DNA of 64,000 nucleotides from Desulfosoma sp. (GCA_037481875.1 JBBFKY010000001.1:600510-664509); one strand, 5' to 3'. Counted from the first letter of the stretch, positions 32,822 to 47,800 are shown. The notes: generated by a model not told the origin, from the sequence alone. Translations and numbers: made by a program.

Positions 32822-35800
32822 GTCTCAATCCCCTCAAATCGGGGCCAGCTTTCGGACGTAGCTCGGCTCTTGCGGGTCCATGTCCGAACAGTCTATGTCT
32901 TAATCCCCTCAAATCGGGGCCAGCTTTCGGACTTACCACTCGGTCCAAGCTGAGGTCAAAGACACTTGCGTCTCAATCCCCTCAAATCGGGGCCTGCCTT
33001 CGGACTAAATATGCTCAAGCCATGAAAAAAGCTGGGGTTGAGTCTCAATCCCCTCAAATCGGGGCCTGCCTTCGGACAACAGGCTCATCGTCGAGCCTGT
33101 TACAAGCTCGCAAGTCTCAATCCCCTCAAATCGGGGCCTGCCTTCGGACCAAGACTTCTAGACCATGAATTCGGCCAAGCAGCAGGTCTCAATCCCCTCA
33201 AATCGGGGCCTGCCTTCGGACTACCCACGGGGGCCTTATGCACTACCGCCGCCGCGGGTCTCAATCCCCTCAAATCGGGGCCTGCCTTCGGACACCACAA
33301 AGCCCCCGGGCAACCCCCGGGGGCTTTGGTCTCAATCCCCTCAAATCGGGGCCTGCCTTCGGACACAAACATCTCTGTAGCGTTCGGCGACAACGTCTGT
33401 CTCAATCCCCTCAAATCGGGGCCTGCCTTCGGACAGGGACATATCCGAGCAGGTCCCCCAGGGCCGATGAGTCTCAATCCCCTCAAATCGGGGCCTGCCT
33501 TCGGACGAGGGAACCCAACAGCCCGCCCGAGGCCACCACAAGTCTCAATCCCCTCAAATCGGGGCCTGCCTTCGGACCTATGAAGATCACATTCGTAAAA
33601 AGAAGGCAAGGGTGTCTCAATCCCCTCAAATCGGGGCCTGCCTTCGGACCTATCAAATGCTCGGGCTCGGGGCTTTGGCATGAAGGTCTCAATCCCCTCA
33701 AATCGGGGCCTGCCTTCGGACGTATTGAAAAAATGGGGGAGTTCCGAGCCATACCAAGTCTCAATCCCCTCAAATCGGGGCCTGCCTTCGGACCTATTGC
33801 GCCTTTGTGCGCTCGGGCTGCGTCATCTGGTCTCAATCCCCTCAAATCGGGGCCTGCCTTCGGACCTGGTTAGAGTCTTCCGCACTAACGCCGCTGGGGA
33901 AGTCTCAATCCCCTCAAATCGGGGCCTGCCTTCGGACGAGGGAACCCAACAGCCCGCCCGAGGCCACCACAAGTCTCAATCCCCTCAAATCGGGGCCTAC
34001 CTTCGGACAAGACTTGACAATGGCTTTGTCAAGTTGCCTGCAAGTCTCAATCCCCTCAAATCGGGGCCTGCCTTCGGACCTTCTAAATGCACAATGGCAC
34101 AAGCACATAGTGCTTGTCTCAATCCCCTCAAATCGGGGCCTGCCTTCGGACCAACGTTGTAAAGACCCTCCTAATCGATCTTATGAGTCTCAATCCCCTC
34201 AAATCGGGGCCTGCCTTCGGACCAAAAGACGTACCAGCTACATATGGAGACTGGTTATGGTCTCAATCCCCTCAAATCGGGGCCTGCCTTCGGACGAGAC
34301 CAAGTTTCAGAAAATACCGTGCGCGAATGGGTCTCAATCCCCTCAAATCGGGGCCTGCCTTCGGACGTCAAGTTTTGTGAAAGAGTTCTTGGGCTTTCTC
34401 AGTCTCAATCCCCTCAAATCGGGGCCTGCCTTCGGACACGAAAAGCTTGCCCGGGAGGTGCGGATTTGGTCCGGTCTCAATCCCCTCAAATCGGGGCCTG
34501 CCTTCGGACCTAATGAGTGGCCCGACGTAAAACTTACCCTCCGCGAGTCTCAATCCCCTCAAATCGGGGCCTGCCTTCGGACAAAGAAAGCAAATTACTT
34601 CAGATATGCGAAACCATGTCTCAATCCCCTCAAATCGGGGCCTGCCTTCGGACAAAGCCTGCACAAGCAGCGCTTGGCCATTGACCTGGTCTCAATCCCC
34701 TCAAATCGGGGCCTGCCTTCGGACCAAGGGAACCCAACCACAAGCCCGCCCCGAGGCCAAGTCTCAATCCCCTCAAATCGGGGCCTGCCTTCGGACGCAA
34801 AGCGGCAAATGCCCGCTTCCACGACACCTACGAGTCTCAATCCCCTCAAATCGGGGCCTGCCTTCGGACCACCTAGGCGAGGGACCCCCTCGCCTGGAGT
34901 GGAAAAGTCTCAATCCCCTCAAATCGGGGCCTGCCTTCGGACTCTTCATGCGAAAGAAACTTGAAACTCCACCTAGGCGTCTCAATCCCCTCAAATCGGG
35001 GCCTGCCTTCGGACTATGCAGAGAATAGCAAAACTCACCAAGATTAGAGGGTCTCAATCCCCTCAAATCGGGGCCTGCCTTCGGACGAAATTTCCGCTGC
35101 CGTAAAGTCAACCCCAGGCCAAGGGTCTCAATCCCCTCAAATCGGGGCCTGCCTTCGGACTCATCCTCAACACGGCGTGGTCCGGATCTTCCGGACTGTC
35201 TCAATCCCCTCAAATCGGGGCCTGCCTTCGGACCAAGAATGGAGGTTCCGACTATGCAGAGAATAGCAAGTCTCAATCCCCTCAAATCGGGGCCTGCCTT
35301 CGGACGCTACGTCTCTCCACAACAAGCAAGCCAATTAATAAGTCTCAATCCCCTCAAATCGGGGCCTGCCTTCGGACCCACCCGCGTACAGGCACAAAGC
35401 TCAGAACTTCCGGCGTCTCAATCCCCTCAAATCGGGGCCTGCCTTCGGACAACAAAGCCCGCCCGAGGCCACTCCAAGCCGCCGCCGTCTCAATCCCCTC
35501 AAATCGGGGCCTGCCTTCGGACGAAAGGAAGGCCCAAGAAACCAGGAAGGCGCTGGTGTCTCAATCCCCTCAAATCGGGGCCTGCCTTCGGACCTGATGG
35601 GATCACGGCCTTGTGGGCCACCCGCGAAGGTCTCAATCCCCTCAAATCGGGGCCTGCCTTCGGACCTGATGGGATCACGGCCTTGTGGGCCACCCGCGAA
35701 GGTCTCAATCCCCTCAAATCGGGGCCTGCCTTCGGACCCTTCCTGGCGCCCTCTGGGCGCTTTGCGACCACCGTCTCAATCCCCTCAAATCGGGGCCTGC

Positions 35801-38800
35801 CTTCGGACACAAGCCCCCGGGTAACCCCAGGGGCTTTGATCTTTGTCTCAATCCCCTCAAATCGGGGCCTGCCTTCGGACGTCGCTTTGCGACCACCTCG
35901 CCTCTAATACCCTGCGTCTCAATCCCCTCAAATCGGGGCCTGCCTTCGGACTGAAATATTAACCCTAACCCACGGCGGCGTTGCACAGTCTCAATCCCCT
36001 CAAATCGGGGCCTGCCTTCGGACCCACAAAAAGCCCAAGCAGGGAGCGGGAAACAAGTACGTCTCAATCCCCTCAAATCGGGGCCTGCCTTCGGACCAAG
36101 GACGATGCAGAAGAGGTTCTCTACTCAGCAGGGTCTCAATCCCCTCAAATCGGGGCCTGCCTTCGGACCACAACATTGGCGCCGTGGAGAGGGTTGGCGC
36201 CGCTGTCTCAATCCCCTCAAATCGGGGCCTGCCTTCGGACGCACGCCTACGTGCGCCTTGACGGAGGGGTCGGCCTGTCTCAATCCCCTCAAATCGGGGC
36301 CTGCCTTCGGACATTGCGGCGACGGGGACATGTTCCGGCCCGAGAAGTCTCAATCCCCTCAAATCGGGGCCTGCCTTCGGACACAAAGGGACCTTGGAGT
36401 ATGAAAACGGTTGCTGAAGTCTCAATCCCCTCAAATCGGGGCCTGCCTTCGGACGCAAAGCGGCAAATGCCCGCTTCCACGACACCTACGAGTCTCAATC
36501 CCCTCAAATCGGGGCCTGCCTTCGGACACACGTAATTTGGGCAATCGGCACCAAGGCAGAAAAGTCTCAATCCCCTCAAATCGGGGCCTGCCTTCGGACA
36601 AATCAGGAAAGGAGGGCACTATGCTTGACATTGGTCTCAATCCCCTCAAATCGGGGCCTGCCTTCGGACCCCTTGGGGCTTTCCTCTTTTAGTCCCTCGT
36701 AAAGGTCTCAATCCCCTCAAATCGGGGCCTGCCTTCGGACCCGAACTGACCGGCAACGTCCCTGGTACTTACCAGGGGAGTCTCAATCCCCTCAAATCGG
36801 GGCCTGCCTTCGGACCCCACGTCCAGGACCTCGGCTGGGCAAAGTTCAAGGAGTCTCAATCCCCTCAAATCGGGGCCTGCCTTCGGACATGTTATGTTCT
36901 GTCTTTCAAGAGGAATGGTGGTTGTCTCAATCCCCTCAAATCGGGGCCTGCCTTCGGACCTAATATCTCAAGGCCAAGGCCTTAGCGCCTTGGCCTTTGT
37001 CTCAATCCCCTCAAATCGGGGCCTGCCTTCGGACTTTTCGTGGGCGGACAGGAGGGATGTTTCACTGTAGTCTCAATCCCCTCAAATCGGGGCCTGCCTT
37101 CGGACTATGAAGAAAAAGACCAGCGCCAACACCGCACAGGTCTCAATCCCCTCAAATCGGGGCCTGCCTTCGGACCTAGCCACAAAGTGGCCTGAAGCCA
37201 CCTTGTGCATGTCTCAATCCCCTCAAATCGGGGCCTGCCTTCGGACCATGAAAGACGACAGACTTTTCGGTCCGTATCGGACGTCTCAATCCCCTCAAAT
37301 CGGGGCCTGCCTTCGGACGAAAATACCGTGCGCGAGTGGCTTCAAAAGCCGCTTGTCTCAATCCCCTCAAATCGGGGCCTGCCTTCGGACCCGAGGCTCC
37401 TTCCCAACCTCCCGACCTGCTCCGAGGGTCTCAATCCCCTCAAATCGGGGCCTGCCTTCGGACTAGAATATCCAAAAAAGAAGCTCATCATTCAGGGATC
37501 CGTCTCAATCCCCTCAAATCGGGGCCTGCCTTCGGACCCCTTGAGGACCCTGCGGGTCCCGCGGTGCTTGTCAGGTCTCAATCCCCTCAAATCGGGGCCT
37601 GCCTTCGGACAACGCGTACTGCACGCCAAGCAACTAACCTGCCCAAGGTCTCAATCCCCTCAAATCGGGGCCTGCCTTCGGACCCAACAAGGCGCAAGCG
37701 AAGCTTCGGATGGCCGCTCGGTCTCAATCCCCTCAAATCGGGGCCTGCCTTCGGACGACCACGTGCCGACTGAAATTCCTCCGCAGGGGATCGTCTCAAT
37801 CCCCTCAAATCGGGGCCTGCCTTCGGACATCTCGGGCCAGATCAGCTTGCCTGGCAAACTCGCGTCTCAATCCCCTCAAATCGGGGCCTGCCTTCGGACA
37901 CTCGGATCTATCAGGTAACGTAATCCTGACCAAGGTCTCAATCCCCTCAAATCGGGGCCTGCCTTCGGACTTCACCTACAAGTCTATCGAGTTCGACGAA
38001 GATTTGGTCTCAATCCCCTCAAATCGGGGCCTGCCTTCGGACAGCGGATCGTGGCCCACCTGTGCCCGAAGCTGGAGGTCTCAATCCCCTCAAATCGGGG
38101 CCTGCCTTCGGACAGGGCGACCTCGGAGCCTAAGAGAAAGAAGGAACGGTCTCAATCCCCTCAAATCGGGGCCTGCCTTCGGACGCATCTATCGTCACCA
38201 AGACCACAGGATACTCACCGTCTCAATCCCCTCAAATCGGGGCCTGCCTTCGGACACCATGAGAGGCGAAATTATCGACACGTTAGTTCTGTCTCAATCC
38301 CCTCAAATCGGGGCCTGCCTTCGGACCATGCAGCTTACGGACTCGTGCGGATAACGCGCACTGTCTCAATCCCCTCAAATCGGGGCCTGCCTTCGGACAC
38401 ACCTAACACCACATTAGAGAGGAGTTAACCATGTCTCAATCCCCTCAAATCGGGGCCTGCCTTCGGACCGACGAGCTCAGAGCTCTTGCCGACAGGCAAG
38501 AGCTCCCGATGAGTCTCAATCCCCTCAAATCGGGGCCTGCCTTCGGACTATGGCTGCCTTGCTCTATCCCGAAACCGTCGAGGAGTCTCAATCCCCTCAA
38601 ATCGGGGCCTGCCTTCGGACAGTCTATGCCAACACAATAGGGCAAGAATGCCTACGTCTCAATCCCCTCAAATCGGGGCCTGCCTTCGGACACTATGTCT
38701 CCCAGGGGCTTTTCTTTTGGTGCGCCTGTCTCAATCCCCTCAAATCGGGGCCTGCCTTCGGACTTGCAGGCCTCCCGGCCTCTATTCCGGCCTGTCGGGT

Positions 38801-41800
38801 CTCAATCCCCTCAAATCGGGGCCTGCCTTCGGACTTCCAAAGATCAGCCCTAGTGTTGGCGCAAGCCAAGTCTCAATCCCCTCAAATCGGGGCCTGCCTT
38901 CGGACGATAGAGGTGCCTGACAGGCTCAAGTGGCCTGCGGGTCTCAATCCCCTCAAATCGGGGCCTGCCTTCGGACTCAAGGCAGCCATAAGGCGCCTTG
39001 TCCATCCAATGTCTCAATCCCCTCAAATCGGGGCCTGCCTTCGGACTTGAGACATGTTTTCAGGGTGCGGGTGCTTGGGGAATTTGTCTCAATCCCCTCA
39101 AATCGGGGCCTGCCTTCGGACACCAGCTTCTCACGACTAAAGAGGCCGCCAGGTTCGTCTCAATCCCCTCAAATCGGGGCCTGCCTTCGGACCAACAAAG
39201 TAAGTTGCTAGAAGGCTGTGGTGCAACAGTCTCAATCCCCTCAAATCGGGGCCTGCCTTCGGACTTTGTTAATCACGGCGATATCGAGATCCGGCTAAGT
39301 CTCAATCCCCTCAAATCGGGGCCTGCCTTCGGACTCAACCGTTCAGCTCTGATGTTGGCTTGCGCCAACGTCTCAATCCCCTCAAATCGGGGCCTGCCTT
39401 CGGACCTATGGAAAGAAAAGAAAAAGACTGGTTCTGGATCAGTCTCAATCCCCTCAAATCGGGGCCTGCCTTCGGACACAAGCCTGTAGACTAACCGCCT
39501 TGGGGTCCCGCAGTCTCAATCCCCTCAAATCGGGGCCTGCCTTCGGACTCAACCGTTCAGCTCTGATGTTGGCTTGCGCCAACGTCTCAATCCCCTCAAA
39601 TCGGGGCCTGCCTTCGGACCTATGGAAAGAAAAGAAAAAGACTGGTTCTGGATCAGTCTCAATCCCCTCAAATCGGGGCCTGCCTTCGGACACAAGCCTG
39701 TAGACTAACCGCCTTGGGGTCCCGCAGTCTCAATCCCCTCAAATCGGGGCCTGCCTTCGGACAGATTGTGGTTCCGTGGTAAGGTTGTCTGGTTCCAGTC
39801 TCAATCCCCTCAAATCGGGGCCTGCCTTCGGACGGAAGATTTGTGAACAGTCAGGAGAAGAGTCCGCTGGTCTCAATCCCCTCAAATCGGGGCCTGCCTT
39901 CGGACTCGAGGCCGTGGACCGCTGGCTCCAATGGCGCAACAGTCTCAATCCCCTCAAATCGGGGCCTGCCTTCGGACACAATGTTCAAGCTAAGGAAATG
40001 GCACTATGAGGATGTCTCAATCCCCTCAAATCGGGGCCTGCCTTCGGACCATCCGCGGTATGGCTTGGTGCGCATCTTGCGCACGTCTCAATCCCCTCAA
40101 ATCGGGGCCTGCCTTCGGACTTCAAATAACCAGCAAAGGAATCCTGAACCACGAACGTCTCAATCCCCTCAAATCGGGGCCTGCCTTCGGACGACAACGG
40201 ACCATGTGTCGACGTAGCCAAGGCCAAGTCTCAATCCCCTCAAATCGGGGCCTGCCTTCGGACGCACTTTACCGACTGCCGCCCCGAGCTTGCTTTGAGT
40301 CTCAATCCCCTCAAATCGGGGCCTGCCTTCGGACACATGCTCGATATAGACAACTGGACACGGTCCGAATGTCTCAATCCCCTCAAATCGGGGCCTGCCT
40401 TCGGACTATGAAGCTAATGATCCAAAAATCAAGCGAAAACTGTCTCAATCCCCTCAAATCGGGGCCTGCCTTCGGACACGAACCGAGTTCGTCCCAAGCG
40501 TTCACGGGATCGTCTCAATCCCCTCAAATCGGGGCCTGCCTTCGGACCTATGCTAGCGGTAGAATTTCCAAAAAAGAAGCTCCGTCTCAATCCCCTCAAA
40601 TCGGGGCCTGCCTTCGGACGTTGACGAGACTATGCTAGCGGTAGAATTTCCAAGTCTCAATCCCCTCAAATCGGGGCCTGCCTTCGGACCCAGCACTAGG
40701 TGACAACTTTGCAAAGGAGAAGAATTATGTCTCAATCCCCTCAAATCGGGGCCTGCCTTCGGACACGGCGCTTGTGGTGCCGTCTGCAAGCTTTGCTGGG
40801 TCTCAATCCCCTCAAATCGGGGCCTGCCTTCGGACATATGCGTGCGGGAAGAAGGCCTCAGACCGGCAATATGTCTCAATCCCCTCAAATCGGGGCCTGC
40901 CTTCGGACTCATCGCGTGGTATCCAGGTGACCCTGGAACCTACCGTCTCAATCCCCTCAAATCGGGGCCTGCCTTCGGACATTGCTATGCCGTAAAGGCA
41001 TGGCGATCACGGGCGGTCTCAATCCCCTCAAATCGGGGCCTGCCTTCGGACGCACTTGTTGGGGCGTGTTGCGCAACGGGTCAAGCAGTCTCAATCCCCT
41101 CAAATCGGGGCCTGCCTTCGGACAAAGGATGGAAGACACTCCCGGCAGAGGAAGCCCGGTCTCAATCCCCTCAAATCGGGGCCTGCCTTCGGACAGGATT
41201 TGGTTTGGAATGTCTGCCTGGATCAAGCCGTCTCAATCCCCTCAAATCGGGGCCTGCCTTCGGACTATGCAAAGTCAGACTTTAACGAGGTTGCTGTTAC
41301 GTCTCAATCCCCTCAAATCGGGGCCTGCCTTCGGACAAGCGGATTCGAGCATACAATATTTCACACGGAAAGTCTCAATCCCCTCAAATCGGGGCCTGCC
41401 TTCGGACATTGAGCATCGGCGGATTGAGGCAGACGAAGCATGGTCTCAATCCCCTCAAATCGGGGCCTGCCTTCGGACCTTATTCGATGTGCGCCGATGG
41501 AAAGACGAAGAGTTTGTCTCAATCCCCTCAAATCGGGGCCTGCCTTCGGACATTCATCAAAACAAACTTCTAAGCCAAGACAAGTGTCTCAATCCCCTCA
41601 AATCGGGGCCTGCCTTCGGACATACCACCAATTCTGACGTGTCCAAACCACTCTGAGTCTCAATCCCCTCAAATCGGGGCCTGCCTTCGGACCTACTACT
41701 CGCTGGATGCCCTTCGGGCCTTTGTTCTCGTCTCAATCCCCTCAAATCGGGGCCTGCCTTCGGACTTTTGTGCGTCCTATGCGCACTTGTTGGGGCGTGT

Positions 41801-44800
41801 TGTCTCAATCCCCTCAAATCGGGGCCTGCCTTCGGACCATCTATGAGCGAATTGAAGTGTCCCTCTTGTGGAGTCTCAATCCCCTCAAATCGGGGCCTGC
41901 CTTCGGACCCAAAGAGGCCGCCAGGTTCTTGTCGGAGGCCTTGTCTCAATCCCCTCAAATCGGGGCCTGCCTTCGGACCCCCTACAACCTGGCATGCTGG
42001 CGCTACAACGGGGTCTCAATCCCCTCAAATCGGGGCCTGCCTTCGGACTGACGGTTGAATGGCCATATTACAGCGTGTGGCTAGGTCTCAATCCCCTCAA
42101 ATCGGGGCCTGCCTTCGGACACTTTGCCTCGAGGGTGGAGGTTCGGGACCTCCACGTCTCAATCCCCTCAAATCGGGGCCTGCCTTCGGACCAAGGCCTT
42201 CAGGCCTCTCAAAGCCGCCGCCTCGAGGTCTCAATCCCCTCAAATCGGGGCCTGCCTTCGGACATCGAGGGAACACAAAAGCCCGCCCAAGGCCTTCAGG
42301 TCTCAATCCCCTCAAATCGGGGCCTGCCTTCGGACTTTGAGTGGATCGAGTCCCGTTGGGTTTTGTACAGTCTCAATCCCCTCAAATCGGGGCCTGCCTT
42401 CGGACGTAGCGAGGCCGTGGAATGAGGCCAGAGTTGCTCACGTCTCAATCCCCTCAAATCGGGGCCTGCCTTCGGACACCTCTTGCCTGCCCTGATTCCT
42501 CATGGGGACGAGTCTCAATCCCCTCAAATCGGGGCCTGCCTTCGGACTGTTGTTGCGTCTAGTGCAGAAACACAAAGAATCCGTCTCAATCCCCTCAAAT
42601 CGGGGCCTGCCTTCGGACATGTGCCTTTGCTGTGGCGGTGGAGCGGTAGCGAGGTCTCAATCCCCTCAAATCGGGGCCTGCCTTCGGACGCCACAGCAGC
42701 CCTTTGGGTCCTTGAGGACCCGCAGGTCTCAATCCCCTCAAATCGGGGCCTGCCTTCGGACGAGGAACCATGGTAGAACAAGAATGCATCTTTCAAGTCT
42801 CAATCCCCTCAAATCGGGGCCTGCCTTCGGACAAACCCGGACCACGGGCGGGCGGGCGGCTCAAGCCCGTCTCAATCCCCTCAAATCGGGGCCTGCCTTC
42901 GGACCGCTATCGGGGCGTGGGGCCTCCCTTCGTGTCCGAAGGTCTCAATCCCCTCAAATCGGGGCCTGCCTTCGGACTCGAAATCCCGCTCGAGGCCGAA
43001 AACCCAACTGGTCTCAATCCCCTCAAATCGGGGCCTGCCTTCGGACACGGCATTTCGGCCCTATGGGCCACAAGAGTGGAGTCTCAATCCCCTCAAATCG
43101 GGGCCTGCCTTCGGACAGATGGTGGGCCACAACGTGACCTACGATCAGACGTGTCTCAATCCCCTCAAATCGGGGCCTGCCTTCGGACATTGTGCGCGTG
43201 ACTGCTATGCCGTGAAGGCATGGGTCTCAATCCCCTCAAATCGGGGCCTGCCTTCGGACTCGGGGCCTTCTCTTTTAGTCCCTTGCAAACGGAGTCTCAA
43301 TCCCCTCAAATCGGGGCCTGCCTTCGGACACGGGCAGCTCCCTTGGAAGCTGTGGCGACGGGGGTCTCAATCCCCTCAAATCGGGGCCTGCCTTCGGACT
43401 TTTAGTTTGCCGAGCAATGTGACGAGCCTCACGGTCTCAATCCCCTCAAATCGGGGCCTGCCTTCGGACCATACCGCCAATTCTGACGTGTCCAAACCAC
43501 AAAGAGTCTCAATCCCCTCAAATCGGGGCCTGCCTTCGGACCTTATTAAGACGTGCGAAAAGATTCTTGGCGTCAAGTCTCAATCCCCTCAAATCGGGGC
43601 CTGCCTTCGGACATGAAGGAAGACACTCTTATTAAGACGTGCGAAAGTCTCAATCCCCTCAAATCGGGGCCTGCCTTCGGACATGAATCCAGGAAAGCTC
43701 ATCGAATTCGGCGAGTCGTCTCAATCCCCTCAAATCGGGGCCTGCCTTCGGACGGAACCATGGTTATCACTCTGACGAAAAGATCCGAGTCTCAATCCCC
43801 TCAAATCGGGGCCTGCCTTCGGACTAAACGACACGAGAAAACTAAGAACGATCATAACGTCTCAATCCCCTCAAATCGGGGCCTGCCTTCGGACTCAAGC
43901 CGCCGTCTCGAGGGCAACCACGGCCTCAGGGTCTCAATCCCCTCAAATCGGGGCCTGCCTTCGGACCTCGCCGGCTCCTCCGCCGCTGGACTACACGCCG
44001 CGTCTCAATCCCCTCAAATCGGGGCCTGCCTTCGGACACAATTGTGCCGAATGTCCATGATATGTTCTATTGCGTCTCAATCCCCTCAAATCGGGGCCTG
44101 CCTTCGGACAAAAGGAACCACAACAATTGTGCCGAATGTCCATGAGTCTCAATCCCCTCAAATCGGGGCCTGCCTTCGGACATACAGGGAACACAAAAAG
44201 CCCGCCCAAGGCCAAGGTCTCAATCCCCTCAAATCGGGGCCTGCCTTCGGACAGATTGTCCCGCTCATAAACGGCCAAAAAACATCCTGGTCTCAATCCC
44301 CTCAAATCGGGGCCTGCCTTCGGACACGAGGGTGGAGGTTCGGGACCTCCACGACCCCAAGTCTCAATCCCCTCAAATCGGGGCCTGCCTTCGGACCTAT
44401 GACATCCTCAAGGAGCATAAAACGCTCAAGTTGTCTCAATCCCCTCAAATCGGGGCCTGCCTTCGGACCCATCCACGACCGCACGTGAGGCGCTGACATT
44501 GCGCGTCTCAATCCCCTCAAATCGGGGCCTGCCTTCGGACGCGCCGTGGCTATAGTTTCTCGGACTACCTGTTTTGTCTCAATCCCCTCAAATCGGGGCC
44601 TGCCTTCGGACCTCTCTCCAAAGCAGGTTGCAAAGCTAATCGCGCGGTCTCAATCCCCTCAAATCGGGGCCTGCCTTCGGACACAGTGTGACCGCTACGG
44701 CCACAGCAAGCCCGCAAGTCTCAATCCCCTCAAATCGGGGCCTGCCTTCGGACTCATTCCCTACCATGTTTACAGCGATGACGGCACGAGTCTCAATCCC

Positions 44801-47800
44801 CTCAAATCGGGGCCTGCCTTCGGACTCACACTGTGACCGCTACGGCCACAGCAAGCCCGCGTCTCAATCCCCTCAAATCGGGGCCTGCCTTCGGACCCAT
44901 TTGAATGGCGCGAGGAGATCCACGCTGGGCATGTCTCAATCCCCTCAAATCGGGGCCTGCCTTCGGACCATGGCATTACACATGGACAGGCAAAGTTTGG
45001 GTTGGTCTCAATCCCCTCAAATCGGGGCCTGCCTTCGGACTCATTGACACGCTAGTGCTTCGATGGAGCCGAAGCGGTCTCAATCCCCTCAAATCGGGGC
45101 CTGCCTTCGGACCGTTGTGGCAGTGATTCAGACAAGGACGTATGTGTTGTCTCAATCCCCTCAAATCGGGGCCTGCCTTCGGACTTCTTCTACTATGAAG
45201 AGGAAGCCAAGCCCGAGACGAGTCTCAATCCCCTCAAATCGGGGCCTGCCTTCGGACATCATGGTAGGAGTGCTGAGACGTGTTTATGCGGGGTCTCAAT
45301 CCCCTCAAATCGGGGCCTGCCTTCGGACCAATATGCCTAGCGAAATTCCTCCGCAGGGAATCATGGGTCTCAATCCCCTCAAATCGGGGCCTGCCTTCGG
45401 ACTCAGAAGATACCGTGCGCGAATGGCTTAGCAAGCCGTGTCTCAATCCCCTCAAATCGGGGCCTGCCTTCGGACCTAAGCACCGATGGCTTCACGGCCT
45501 TGTGGGCCACGGTCTCAATCCCCTCAAATCGGGGCCTGCCTTCGGACTATCGGACGAGAATTGAAGTAAAGGACAACCAGGAGTCTCAATCCCCTCAAAT
45601 CGGGGCCTGCCTTCGGACGGGATACGACAAGGCCGGCACGGCTGTCGGGCGGTTGGTCTCAATCCCCTCAAATCGGGGCCTGCCTTCGGACTTACGTGCG
45701 CCTTGACGGGGGCGTAGGCCTCGATGCGTCTCAATCCCCTCAAATCGGGGCCTGCCTTCGGACGACGTGGCGTTGTTTTTGCGCAAGAGAGAAGGCGTGT
45801 CTCAATCCCCTCAAATCGGGGCCTGCCTTCGGACGAACATATGAAGGAAGACGTTCTAGTAAAGAGATGTGTCTCAATCCCCTCAAATCGGGGCCTGCCT
45901 TCGGACGAACATATGAAGGAAGACGTTCTAGTAAAGAGATGTGTCTCAATCCCCTCAAATCGGGGCCTGCCTTCGGACCCAAGTAATAGGAGAAAGAACT
46001 ATGAAGCGCGAGACGTCTCAATCCCCTCAAATCGGGGCCTGCCTTCGGACCACTCAAAGCCGCCGCCCCCAAGAGGGCAACACGGCCGTCTCAATCCCCT
46101 CAAATCGGGGCCTGCCTTCGGACATAGTACGGTTACATAAACAAAGAGGAGAGATCCATGTCTCAATCCCCTCAAATCGGGGCCTGCCTTCGGACTCGAA
46201 AAGGTGCGGGATGAAGGCATGACAGCCAAGTCTCAATCCCCTCAAATCGGGGCCTGCCTTCGGACCCAAAGACCTGCGAATCAACTACCAGACATCGGTT
46301 GTGTCTCAATCCCCTCAAATCGGGGCCTGCCTTCGGACCATGAAGAACCTCATCGAAGCATTTCTGAGCGAGAGTCTCAATCCCCTCAAATCGGGGCCTG
46401 CCTTCGGACCCAGCCCGAGGAGGCCCAAGAGGGGCAGGAGGCCCGTCTCAATCCCCTCAAATCGGGGCCTGCCTTCGGACAAGTCGGTAGGCTTGATGAC
46501 CGACTATGCAGGCTGTCTCAATCCCCTCAAATCGGGGCCTGCCTTCGGACATGCCGAAGGCCGGATCCGCAAGGAAATCCGGCTTGTCTCAATCCCCTCA
46601 AATCGGGGCCTGCCTTCGGACTTCATGAGGCCAAAGGGTGGGCAAGTGAAAAGATGGTCTCAATCCCCTCAAATCGGGGCCTGCCTTCGGACCCCATGAT
46701 TTCTTCTGGGCTCGTCTCAGGCCAATGCGTCTCAATCCCCTCAAATCGGGGCCTGCCTTCGGACACACAAGGCCAAGGTGCAACGCCTTGGCCTTTTTGT
46801 TGTCTCAATCCCCTCAAATCGGGGCCTGCCTTCGGACGCACGTGCAAAGACGGAAAAGGACGAAGAACACATTGTCTCAATCCCCTCAAATCGGGGCCTG
46901 CCTTCGGACACAAAGCCGCCGCCCCCAAGAGGGCAACACGGCCAAGTCTCAATCCCCTCAAATCGGGGCCTGCCTTCGGACACTTTCTCCAGCCGCGCCG
47001 ACCAGAGCGAGGGCTGGTCTCAATCCCCTCAAATCGGGGCCTGCCTTCGGACTAGACCATGAAAAGAATTGCAATACGCTCGTGTCAGTCTCAATCCCCT
47101 CAAATCGGGGCCTGCCTTCGGACATTAGGGCAAGGACTGAGGGCGACGAAGAATTTATCGGTCTCAATCCCCTCAAATCGGGGCCTGCCTTCGGACTCTG
47201 ACGGCGGGCGGCTGATCTTATCGGCCACCCGACCGTCTCAATCCCCTCAAATCGGGGCCTGCCTTCGGACGAACCATGGTCGAACAAGAATGCATCTTTC
47301 AGAGGTGTCTCAATCCCCTCAAATCGGGGCCTGCCTTCGGACCATGAAGGAAACCAAAAAGCCTGCCCCGTGGCCAAGGTCTCAATCCCCTCAAATCGGG
47401 GCCTGCCTTCGGACCTGCGCGTCGTCCTCTTCCGAGGGGACCGCTACCAAGTCTCAATCCCCTCAAATCGGGGCCTGCCTTCGGACCAATCTTCCTAATT
47501 AATGGCCTTATTGAGGGCGTGTGGTCTCAATCCCCTCAAATCGGGGCCTGCCTTCGGACCCATTCCTGGCCGGGAATGGCCTGAGGTCTTCCTTGTCTCA
47601 ATCCCCTCAAATCGGGGCCTGCCTTCGGACTTGACAAGCTCGTTGACTGAGCCGTGAGGCAGCCTCAGTCTCAATCCCCTCAAATCGGGGCCTGCCTTCG
47701 GACCCATATGCGTACGGCAATGAGAAGCTGGACCGGACCGGTCTCAATCCCCTCAAATCGGGGCCTGCCTTCGGACGCTATCGGTGCCCGTGCCAAGCTC

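Noticed and set aside
33807-34964. Long open frames across the CRISPR array (several of 100-385 codons)
   Set aside because: They are translations of the repeat in different frames (LNPLKSGPAFG, SQSPQIGACLRT, VSIPSNRGLPSD). The unit length leaves the frame open by chance; no start signals or protein families.
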